This document shows, in pieces, positions 37,364 to 44,649 of a DNA stretch of 64,000 bases (positions within the stretch are counted from its first letter, which is position 1; each line of letters starts with the position of its first letter). A model generated the notes under the pieces. That model was not told where the DNA came from. It did no database searches and worked only from the letters and a program-made list of their open reading frames with translations. The stretch is taken from NCBI RefSeq assembly GCF_002165305.2, contig NZ_CP032285.1, positions 62,001-126,000 of the forward strand, in the 5' to 3' direction. Position numbers and translations under genes: made by a program. This stretch comes from Acinetobacter sp. WCHA55. Lineage in GTDB: Bacteria; Pseudomonadota; Gammaproteobacteria; Pseudomonadales; Moraxellaceae.

Positions 37364-37702
37364 TCAATGTCCCTCAGAGACATAATTGATAGTGTACTTA
37401 GGTATTTCTACCTCCAAGTTTTCATCTTGGACTTTAACTTGGCAAGATAGTCTTGATTCGGCCGTGAGCCCCCAAGCACGGTCCAGTAAGTCCGCCTCTA
37501 CATCATCCATTTCTTCTAAACTGTCGAACCCTTTTTTCAGGACAATATGGCATGTTGTACATGCACCTGATAAATCGCAGGCATGTTCGATGGGAATGCC
37601 ATGATCCAATAAACTTCGACATAAATTACTTCCACTTTCAATTTCAAGTTCCGCACCCTGTGGACAAATCTTTTCATGCGGAAGAACTATAATTTTTGGC
37701 AT
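37364..37702 (-). CDS. fdx: Isc-type 2Fe-2S ferredoxin, 112 aa
   Basis: This adrenodoxin-like ferredoxin has the cluster ligands C42, C48 and C51 in ACDLSGACTTC and a fourth cysteine in RLSCQVKV. It matches the ferredoxin of the Isc iron-sulfur assembly system. A plasmid copy in a copper cluster is unusual; because Cu(I) destroys exposed Fe-S clusters, it may back up cluster assembly under copper stress (inference). It lies between the copZ-like and DUF305 genes on the same strand, separated from each by more than 75 bp. Confidence 0.9.
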   Translation of the reverse strand: MPKIIVLPHEKICPQGAELEIESGSNLCRSLLDHGIPIEHACDLSGACTTCHIVLKKGFDSLEEMDDVEADLLDRAWGLTAESRLSCQVKVQDENLEVEIPKYTINYVSEGH

Positions 37703-37742
37703 ATAACATAATCCTCAATTCATTAAATTTATAGATAAAACA

Positions 37743-37762
37743 AGGGGCTTTTAAAAGCCCCT
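37743..37762 (-). terminator. Terminator after DUF305 gene
   Basis: The self-complementary AGGGGCTTTTAAAAGCCCCT is followed on the minus strand by TTGTTTT. It separates the DUF305 transcript from the ferredoxin gene. Confidence 0.85.
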
Positions 37763-37792
37763 CATTTAAAAGAACATCGAATAGAGAAGTAT

Positions 37793-38473
37793 CTACTTAT
37801 GTTTACTTAACCATTCATTCATCATCTTGATTTCTGATTCCTGGGCAGAGGTAACATCTTCAGCAAGCTGACGCACTTCTGGATCAGAACCGTATTGAAG
37901 AACTACTTTAGCCATATCAATTGCACCTTGATGATGAGGAATCATGCCTCTCATGAAATCAACATCAGCATTTCCTGTAAATGGAACCATCATATCTGCA
38001 TGCATTTCATCATTGACCTTAATGTATGCTTGAGTTGATGGGCTATCTTCATTTTTGCTGTCAGAATGATTTTTGTTTTTTGCCAACCATTCATTCATCA
38101 TCTTGATTTCTGATTCCTGGGCAGAGATAACATCTTCAGCAAGCTGACGCACTTTTGGATCAGAGCCATATTGAAGAACTACTTTTGCCATATCAACCGC
38201 ACCCTGATGGTGAGGAATCATACCCAACATAAAGTCAGTATCTGCATTTCCCGTGAAATCAATACCCATTCCGCTGTGCATACGAGTATTTACTTCCATA
38301 TAGGCATTTGTAGATGGATTATCTGTTTTAGCTGAACCATTCATATCATGGTGCATTGAATGGCTTTCATGTTTATTCTCACTCATTGAATTATCCTTTG
38401 GAGCGTCAGAAGAGGAACACCCCGCACTAAATACAATCGCACCGACCATTAACATTGGAACAAAGCGTTTCAT
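37793..38473 (-). CDS. Tandem DUF305 copper-binding lipoprotein, 226 aa
   Basis: A signal peptide with lipobox FSAGC is followed by a His/Met-rich linker ([10 protein letters not shown]) and two nearly identical DUF305 domains. Each contains GMIPHHQGA(V/I)[10 protein letters not shown] and ends [14 protein letters not shown]305 proteins of the CopM type bind periplasmic copper through these His and Met residues. The two halves repeat with a 276-bp period at DNA level, indicating internal duplication. A CueR-type promoter lies about 95 bp upstream. Confidence 0.88.
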   Translation of the reverse strand: MKRFVPMLMVGAIVFSAGCSSSDAPKDNSMSENKHESHSMHHDMNGSAKTDNPSTNAYMEVNTRMHSGMGIDFTGNADTDFMLGMIPHHQGAVDMAKVVLQYGSDPKVRQLAEDVISAQESEIKMMNEWLAKNKNHSDSKNEDSPSTQAYIKVNDEMHADMMVPFTGNADVDFMRGMIPHHQGAIDMAKVVLQYGSDPEVRQLAEDVTSAQESEIKMMNEWLSKHK

Positions 38474-38832
38474 GGAGCTATCCTCTTACTACAATTATGA
38501 AAAAATAATGGGTAATAAGCTCGGAAGTTATTCTTTCCTATCTGGTACATCATTACCCTTGATGTAGTAACTCTATTCTTTCCAATTATGGTAAGGTCAA
38601 CACCTAATCAAATAAAAAATTAAAATACTTAAAAACAAATACTTAACAACAATTGACTCAGTAGTACGTCACAATAATCAATAGAATTAAATAAATCACC
38701 TCCAATCAAAAATAATATTTTTATATAAAAATCAATTTGATATGTTTCTTCATGGTTTCACAATTATTTATTTTACTATTGGATGCACTACAAAAGACTA
38801 CAAACATTCTCAAACTTTATACTTAAAAAATT
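38474..38832. other. Spacer with CueR-type promoter, otherwise AT-rich
   Basis: This 359-bp non-coding stretch separates the DUF305 gene from the IS1 element. The promoter at 38570-38600 is the only defined signal; the remainder is AT-rich with no gene seen. Confidence 0.5.
38570..38600 (-). promoter_or_regulatory. CueR-type promoter of the DUF305 gene
   Basis: On the minus strand: -35 TTGACC (38595-38600), a 19-bp spacer and -10 TAGAGT (38570-38575). The dyad-like sequence ACCTTACCATAATTGGAAAGA overlaps it. This is the same architecture as at copA, the copZ-like gene and the RND operon. Confidence 0.75.
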
Positions 38833-39619
38833 GGTGGTGTTTCAAAAAGTATGCTGAAAAAAACAATATGGCTTTTGATAAAATAGAGGTATGAAAATAA
38901 CGCTACAAATCAAATGTCCTACCTGTCTAAGTAACAATATAAAGAGAAATGGCATCAAAGTAGATGGGAAACAAAACCATCAGTGCAAAGATTGCAAACG
39001 TCAATTTATTGGTGATCATGCATTAAGCTATCAAGGGTGTAACTCAGGTATTACCGGCAAGATATTACATTTAATGGTCAGAGGAAGCGGTGTAAGAGAT
39101 ATTGCTGAAGTCGAGCGTATCAGCATTGGCAAGGTATTACGAACCTTAAGTGAATCGATCTATCAGATTCAGCCTAAACAAAGCCACTACGAATGTCTTG
39201 AAGTCGATGAACTTTGGACTTTTGTAGGGAATAAGAAAAATAAACAATGGCTTATTTATGCCTACCATCGAGAATCTGGAGAAATTGTTGCTTATGTTTG
39301 GGGTAAGCGGGATTTAGCAACGGTTCAACGTCTTAAAGCTAGACTTAAAAAGCTTGGGGTTCAATATGCTCGAATTGCGAGTGATGACTGGGATAGTTTT
39401 ATCACAGCATTTCAATGTTGCAAGCAAGTGATCGGTAAGTTTTTTACCGTCGGTATTGAAGGTAACAATTGTAGAATTCGTCATCGAATCAGGCGTGGAT
39501 TTAGGAGAAGTTGCAACTTTTCTAAAAAGCTCGAAAATCATTTTAAAGCCTTTGATTTGACTTTCTTTTACCTTAATAACGGATTTGTTTAACGCCAGCA
39601 TACTTTTTGAAACACCACC
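38833..39619 (+). mobile_element. IS1-family insertion sequence, single-ORF type
   Basis: Perfect 24-bp inverted repeats begin GGTGGTGTTTCAAAAAGTAT at 38833 and end at 39619. Total length is 787 bp. The flanks (AAAAAATT left, TAGGATCG right) do not match, so the usual 8-9 bp duplication is missing. The right end abuts the IS66 remnant directly, suggesting an adjacent deletion after insertion. Confidence 0.9.
38891..39592 (+). CDS. IS1-family transposase, 233 aa
   Basis: The InsA-like zinc ribbon (CPTCLSNNIKRNGIK...CKDCKRQF) and the InsB-like catalytic domain (ELWTFVGNKKNKQW, with aspartates in EVDEL and ASDDWDS) are fused in one frame, so no frameshift is needed. The C-terminus carries the basic HRIRRGFRRSCNFSK segment. 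It appears complete and may be active. Confidence 0.92.
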   Translation: MKITLQIKCPTCLSNNIKRNGIKVDGKQNHQCKDCKRQFIGDHALSYQGCNSGITGKILHLMVRGSGVRDIAEVERISIGKVLRTLSESIYQIQPKQSHYECLEVDELWTFVGNKKNKQWLIYAYHRESGEIVAYVWGKRDLATVQRLKARLKKLGVQYARIASDDWDSFITAFQCCKQVIGKFFTVGIEGNNCRIRHRIRRGFRRSCNFSKKLENHFKAFDLTFFYLNNGFV

Positions 39620-39658
39620 TAGGATCGCTTGGTAAGGCTGTGTTAGCCGGATGCTTAC
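39620..39658 (-). mobile_element. IS66-family opposite terminus (39-bp remnant)
   Basis: Read on the minus strand this begins GTAAGCATCCGGCTAAC, matching the terminus at 9309 (GTAAGCGTCCGCTGAAC) in 13 of 17 positions. It is followed outward by TACGTAGA, the same octamer as at 9301. It is the second end of the IS66 whose insertion site now holds the island. Confidence 0.8.
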
Positions 39659-39666
39659 TACGTAGA
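39659..39666 (+). repeat. Right 8-bp target-site duplication (TACGTAGA)
   Basis: This is identical to 9301-9308. Joining the two flanks restores the 618-aa gene stop followed by TATAAAAAATGCCC and its terminator. Confidence 0.85.
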
Positions 39667-39671
39667 TATAA

Positions 39672-39696
39672 AAAATGCCCATCATTCGGGCATTTT
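39672..39696. terminator. Bidirectional terminator, originally after the 618-aa gene
   Basis: The stem AAAATGCCC with GGGCATTTT has a 7-nt loop and a following T-rich tract. It now lies downstream of the island and upstream of a convergent minus-strand gene. Before the insertion it would have separated that gene from the 618-aa gene. Confidence 0.8.
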
Positions 39697-39713
39697 CTTT
39701 TTAATGGTTAGGC

Positions 39714-40115
39714 TTACCAAGGTCTAGGCTCTGGTGGGCGTGATGTGTATTCATTATCCATATTGTTTTCAGATTCATTGTCTTGGTCCAATTCTGGATC
39801 TGTTTGTTTGTAGCGGTTTTGGTAATCTTGCTGCTCAATTAAATCTTCTAGAGCCATTTCTTTAAAGTGACCAACAAGTAATGAACGTGTTTCTTCTTGG
39901 TATTCTGGTTCTTGCGCTAATTGACGTCCAATTTCATTCGGTAGTTTATTGTCGTAGATATATTTTAGGTTGGTTCGTTGTGTTTGTAGTGTAGGTTGTG
40001 GGTTAAACTCGTCAGTAAGGGAAACTACTTTAGCTTCACTAAAACTAGTGCCACAATTAAAAACGGCTCTGGTCGCGTCTTGAAGTATATCTTCTTCGTT
40101 CTGTATGTTTTCCAT
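39714..40115 (-). CDS. Hypothetical protein, 133 aa
   Basis: This is an acidic, soluble-looking protein with a low-complexity C-terminus (DPELDQDNESENNMDNE, then a PPEPRP tail). No domain is recognised. It is the first backbone gene right of the island, convergent with the displaced 618-aa gene terminator. The next minus-strand gene ends 49 bp upstream. Confidence 0.6.
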   Translation of the reverse strand: MENIQNEEDILQDATRAVFNCGTSFSEAKVVSLTDEFNPQPTLQTQRTNLKYIYDNKLPNEIGRQLAQEPEYQEETRSLLVGHFKEMALEDLIEQQDYQNRYKQTDPELDQDNESENNMDNEYTSRPPEPRPW

Positions 40116-40164
40116 TTGGCTTAAACCCTTTATTAAAGTCAGAATCTTAAAATTAAGAGATGTA

Positions 40165-40578
40165 TTAAGATACCCAATTATACTTCAATAAATTTTCAAT
40201 TTGTACCTTTAACGCTTCTTGCTCTAATCTGTCTAAACCTATTGTTGCGATGTTCTCTAAAAACTTGTCTTTATACTCGTTGTAACTTTCTATATCGTCT
40301 TTTTTAATGGTTTTGTCTAGATTTAACGTAAGCATGAGGTTTAATACTTTTAATATTTTTAGGTTCTTCCGTTTTTTGAGAACTTCAATAGGATCTAATT
40401 CAAAAGTATTTATTTTATCTAGTTTTTCTTTATAAGTTATTGCCATTAAAGGATTTATGCTTTGGTTGAGTATGTAGGATAACTCTAAAACAGTTATATC
40501 TTTCCCCATATCTTTAGATACAGATTTCTTAATTTCCGACAGTAAAATTAAGTGAGATGTAAACTTTGCTTTATCCAT
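40165..40578 (-). CDS. Hypothetical protein, 137 aa
   Basis: This is a small, lysine-rich, all-helical protein without signal peptide. Repeated charged heptad-like segments suggest a helical bundle or coiled coil. It is divergent from the TraY-like gene and may be co-transcribed with the 133-aa gene. Function unknown. Confidence 0.6.
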   Translation of the reverse strand: MDKAKFTSHLILLSEIKKSVSKDMGKDITVLELSYILNQSINPLMAITYKEKLDKINTFELDPIEVLKKRKNLKILKVLNLMLTLNLDKTIKKDDIESYNEYKDKFLENIATIGLDRLEQEALKVQIENLLKYNWVS

Positions 40579-40844
40579 AATAGTCTCTTGTATTTAAACT
40601 AAATCATTAAAACAATTAGCAAGTCATGTTTAAACTTTCTGTATATACCAATAACAGTTTTGTGGTACATTATTGCTAATTTAAAAACCATTGTTATTTG
40701 TAATAAAATGGTTTTAATGATTCTTTGGTTAAAAGGTATTAAGCCTTTTAGTTAAACGTCTAACTTGTAATTTATAACACTTTGCTTTTAGTCGTCTTAA
40801 GTAAGCGATGTATAAGAAGCATTAAGAAAAACGGTGAGTTAGCT
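40579..40844. promoter_or_regulatory. Divergent promoter region with GTATATAC motif
   Basis: This AT-rich 266-bp region separates the 137-aa gene and the TraY-like gene. It contains CTGTATATACCAA at about 40639-40651, one of the recurring backbone motifs. It probably drives both directions; exact -35/-10 boxes were not fixed. Confidence 0.4.
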
Positions 40845-43800
40845 ATGAGTTTATTTTGTCAATCGACAAATCCGAATTGTGATGGCGACCAAGCCGTTAC
40901 TCTTCTCTCATCTATCTTTGGACACGACTTCATCAATGCGTTTATCAATGCGTCTGGACCAGCCTCGACAGTACCATCATCAGGTTTACTCACTAATATA
41001 TTATTAGGCGGTGTAGCTAGTGTGGCAATGTCGTTGGTTTTGGTTTTTGCGATCGGTATTGGTTTAACAGCACTTTTGAAAAGCGCCCAGGACGGTGAAG
41101 CTTTCGGGAAAGATTCAAAAGTCACTACGATGTTTTCCCGAATATTATATTCGATTATTTTACTTTTACCTACGGCGTCCGGCTACTGTTTCATTCAAGT
41201 AGTCGTGCTAGGTATGGTGCTATGGTCAAATAATGTATCCAATACAATTAATAATAGAACGTTAGGCGAATCCTTAATGGCTTCGGCTAGTTTGTCAGAT
41301 ACGCACGATCATCAGCGTGACATCTTTGGATTTAGGAAAAATGCGCCTGTTATGCTTCGCCAGTTGCATTGTATTAACGTTCTAAACCAAGAGTTTTATA
41401 CTCTACCGCCAGCATTCGGGCGCTATTTTAGTGATGGTGCTTATGGGGCGAATGCTAATCCTGGTGTTAGCATGACTGCAGTAGAGAAAAAGCAAAACTA
41501 CATTGATAAAACCGCTAAAACTGCAAGTAACTGGACATCTGTTACTTATAACTTCGCTTACGCTGACAGCCGTTTAGAAGTTGGGGGCAAAAAAGAGCCG
41601 ATCTGTGGCGGTGCTTCAATGAACGTTGTTAATCCAGCTGCGGTTAATGCTGAGTTAATGGACATTCCTGTTTATAAACTTCGCCAATCAGATCAAAACA
41701 AGATCAACGTTGCTTTGGCAAATGTTCAAGCTAAGTTACAACAAGAAAAGAACAATCTATATCGTCAATTCTTTATCGATTTAGAAAAGTGGTATATCGC
41801 ATATCAAGTAAGCCCTAATGCCACTGAACAGGAAGGAACATTCCCGATTAGTAAAGCTGCTATGGATGCTTTCAATGCGCTAGTTGATAATTATGTGAAT
41901 AAGAGTCATACCGTAACGAATAATGTTCTGACTTCTGAAAATGGCTATACTGCGGTTCAAACTGTTGTTAATACGCTAAATCAGCGCGGTTGGATGATGA
42001 CGCCTGAAGCTCGTATTAAAGTAGGTCAATATCGCGCTATTGTTGAGAAGTATATTACTGAACCTTTGTGGACGTTCAGCCCTCCTACACTGAATTCAGC
42101 AATCATGAGCAACTCAAAAGGTGAAGCAATTTATAACACCGTTTATGTTGCAATGGATAATGCTGTTGGTAGCATTACATCCAACAATAATTGGGTGGCA
42201 AACGGCGATATTGCCGACTCTACCAACTTAATATCAATGTCTACCGATGGTGGTGACTCAAACAAAGTATCCAACATCGATCAAAAGTTTTCGGCATATG
42301 GTTCTGCTTGGGCAACAAACATTACTAAATCATTGGTAATGGGTGTATTGGTCGGTGAAAAAGGCGATGCGGAATTATTAAATAATAATTCGTCAAGCTC
42401 AAATATCAGCCCTACTACATTGCACCGCAATACGAATGTTATCCGTAATATTCAAGATACTGGTGAAGCAATCTTAGTCTATAAAGCTGTGGCTCAAGGT
42501 ACTGTTGTCGGTATGAAATTAGTCGTGCTTACTGCTCGTTCTGGTTCTGCTCTTGTTCAATGGGTACCAGGGCTTAAGGGCGTAACTGAAGAAGGCACCA
42601 ACGCTTTAGAATATGCCGTTGAAAATATCTTTGCTCCTATCCTTGGTCAGCTAGTAACGTATTTGACGATTCTTGGTGTGTGGATGGCGGTTGTTATTCC
42701 ATATATGCCAATGATCTTCTTTGGTCTAGCTTGTGTAGGTTGGATCATCCATATCCTATACGCTGTGTGTGGTTTGCCTTTATGGGCGCTAATGCACATG
42801 ATCCCTGAGCGTACTTTTGTCGGTAGCCAAACACAAGGTTATGTCACGGTATTAACGTTGTTCATGCGACCAATATTTATCATTGTTGGTTTCTGGATGG
42901 CTGAAATTATTATCGGGCCAGCTCTTGTTACGCTTACTGATATGTTCTTTAGCTACCAAGGTGCAATGAGCATCGCTTATTCATCTAATACGTTTACAGT
43001 TATCTTTACTGAGCTGATTACGTTTATCTGGAAGTTCTTCTTATATCTATTCTTGATGACTTCAGCGATCTACCTGATTTACGGGTTGGTATTTAGTGTT
43101 GCTGACCAAGTACAACAATGGATTGGTTCTGGATTGAATGGCGGTCAGTGGGGTGAAACAAACTCAAAAGAAGCTATTCAAAAGTTTGGTGGCGCTGCAA
43201 GTACGTTGTCTGGTCCATCTCCAGCATCTCGCCGTCCTTTACCGCCTGGTAGACGTCCTGATGGTGGTAAGGGTGGTCCAAATAATCCGAAAGGTGGTGG
43301 TGGTGGCAATGGTGGTACAGGTGGTAATACATTAGGCGGTACTGGTAGTACGACTGCATATAGCCCTGTAAACATGCCAGCTAGATCCGCTTCTTTTGGC
43401 GCTGCAACTGGTGGTACAGGTGGTATTACTCCAAGTGGTGTCACTGGTGGTACGGGTGGTAGAACTGGTCTTGGTGCTAAACCAACATCACCTACCCCAA
43501 GCCAAGGTCAATCTACATTCGGTATGGGTGCTACAAGTGTAAGTGGTACAAATAATACGCCTACTACTGGTGGTGGTCTATATGGTGCAAATGCTTACGG
43601 AAAAACAGCTTCTACGTTTAATCGTGGTGTAGCTAAAGCATCAGCATCTAAGACTGGTTCTACTTTCGGTAGTGTGAATGTTGCAAGTGGTACTGGCTAT
43701 ACGTATGGTACTGGTTCGACTCCTAATGCACGTTTTGGTGCTAGTTCTAGTGCAACCAAGAAATCTAATATTTCTGGCCGTAGCACTATGACTAATCGTG

Positions 43801-43850
43801 TGCGTTCAGGTTTAAGTTCAACTCTGTCTAAGTTTAAAGGTAAACCTTAA
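40845..43850 (+). CDS. traY: DotA/TraY-like type IVB secretion membrane protein, 1001 aa
   Basis: The start ATG 40845 (MSLFCQ) is preceded by a GGTGAG site. There are two membrane segments near residues 40-120, a long periplasmic region (about 150-560), then several helices from about 590 to 770. The stretch VIPYMPMIFFGLACVGWIIH...LPLWALMHMIPE matches the DotA/TraY family signature. The C-terminus (about 800-1000) is Gly/Thr/Ser-rich and low in complexity. In IncI plasmids TraY is essential for conjugation. A terminator follows immediately. Confidence 0.85.
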   Translation: MSLFCQSTNPNCDGDQAVTLLSSIFGHDFINAFINASGPASTVPSSGLLTNILLGGVASVAMSLVLVFAIGIGLTALLKSAQDGEAFGKDSKVTTMFSRILYSIILLLPTASGYCFIQVVVLGMVLWSNNVSNTINNRTLGESLMASASLSDTHDHQRDIFGFRKNAPVMLRQLHCINVLNQEFYTLPPAFGRYFSDGAYGANANPGVSMTAVEKKQNYIDKTAKTASNWTSVTYNFAYADSRLEVGGKKEPICGGASMNVVNPAAVNAELMDIPVYKLRQSDQNKINVALANVQAKLQQEKNNLYRQFFIDLEKWYIAYQVSPNATEQEGTFPISKAAMDAFNALVDNYVNKSHTVTNNVLTSENGYTAVQTVVNTLNQRGWMMTPEARIKVGQYRAIVEKYITEPLWTFSPPTLNSAIMSNSKGEAIYNTVYVAMDNAVGSITSNNNWVANGDIADSTNLISMSTDGGDSNKVSNIDQKFSAYGSAWATNITKSLVMGVLVGEKGDAELLNNNSSSSNISPTTLHRNTNVIRNIQDTGEAILVYKAVAQGTVVGMKLVVLTARSGSALVQWVPGLKGVTEEGTNALEYAVENIFAPILGQLVTYLTILGVWMAVVIPYMPMIFFGLACVGWIIHILYAVCGLPLWALMHMIPERTFVGSQTQGYVTVLTLFMRPIFIIVGFWMAEIIIGPALVTLTDMFFSYQGAMSIAYSSNTFTVIFTELITFIWKFFLYLFLMTSAIYLIYGLVFSVADQVQQWIGSGLNGGQWGETNSKEAIQKFGGAASTLSGPSPASRRPLPPGRRPDGGKGGPNNPKGGGGGNGGTGGNTLGGTGSTTAYSPVNMPARSASFGAATGGTGGITPSGVTGGTGGRTGLGAKPTSPTPSQGQSTFGMGATSVSGTNNTPTTGGGLYGANAYGKTASTFNRGVAKASASKTGSTFGSVNVASGTGYTYGTGSTPNARFGASSSATKKSNISGRSTMTNRVRSGLSSTLSKFKGKP

Positions 43851-43862
43851 AATCTAGACAAT

Positions 43863-43893
43863 AAAAAATGGTGCTTTATAAGCACCATTTTTT
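43863..43893. terminator. Terminator after TraY-like gene
   Basis: The stem AAAATGGTGCTT with AAGCACCATTTT has a 3-nt loop and a run of T. It separates convergent genes and is probably bidirectional. Confidence 0.9.
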
Positions 43894-43911
43894 TTATCAA
43901 AATATTCATAA

Positions 43912-44421
43912 TTAAAAGTTGATTTTCTGAATGTTGTTTTTGTTTGTAGAGTTAAAAATAAATCTACGAACGCCGATATTAACAAGTTGCTGTTGATCTT
44001 TCTCTAGCTGACCAACTGCATGACTGTAAGCACGGTTCAAATTGTTATATGAACGGTTTTGCACAAGTAAGTCAAAGTTGTTGATACGCTCTTCTTCTAA
44101 CTCAATTTGCTTGTTATTAAGCTCGATGTCTTTTGCTTTCATTTGGGCGCAAACATTGTTGTACTTGTTCGCCAGCTCATTGTGCTTGCTTGTAACGTCA
44201 TCAATGTGTGCGTTCGCTTCAGTAACCAATTCGTTGTACTGATTTGTAATACCTTTGATTCTGTTTTCTAGCATTTCAATGTGAGCTAACAAGGCATTTT
44301 CATTCTTCATGTGTACTTTGTTTTGGATTAAAAAGTCTAATCCCATTGAAGCACGGTCAATCGCTTGGTCGAAAGTAGCGCTTAAAACGTGTGCGTGATT
44401 TAACATATTTAGATACCTCAC
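43912..44421 (-). CDS. Coiled-coil protein, 169 aa
   Basis: Heptad-patterned Leu/Ile/Asn/Glu sequence spans about residues 35-145 (for example NALLAHIEMLENRIKGI and KDIELNNKQIELEEERI), so a long coiled coil is likely. There is no signal peptide. The basic N/K-rich tail ends the protein. It is convergent with the TraY-like gene. Function unknown. Confidence 0.65.
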   Translation of the reverse strand: MRYLNMLNHAHVLSATFDQAIDRASMGLDFLIQNKVHMKNENALLAHIEMLENRIKGITNQYNELVTEANAHIDDVTSKHNELANKYNNVCAQMKAKDIELNNKQIELEEERINNFDLLVQNRSYNNLNRAYSHAVGQLEKDQQQLVNIGVRRFIFNSTNKNNIQKINF

Positions 44422-44649
44422 TACTTTTATTAAATTAAAATATTAAAACCATGTAACCTTATTCTTAAACCTATCAATAAGATTAACGCTATATGTATAT
44501 ACTATCTTAAAACAAAACCTAAAAACTTTTTTTAAAGTATAAAATAAGTATTTAATCGTATATACTTAATCCGTCCACTTAGCTATTAGGGACATTTAAT
44601 AAGAAGTTAATTTATTTTAAGAACTTCCTTTAAGCCTGGCGATTCACTT
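44422..44649. promoter_or_regulatory. Divergent region with two GTATATAC motifs
   Basis: Two copies of GTATATAC (44495-44502 and 44558-44565, 63 bp apart) lie between the coiled-coil gene and the murein hydrolase gene. This is the densest occurrence of the motif in the window. Confidence 0.4.

Noticed and set aside
43138..43444. Frames overlapping the TraY-like Gly-rich tail
   Set aside because: They arise from the repetitive GGT codons of the real gene on alternative frames and are not independent genes.
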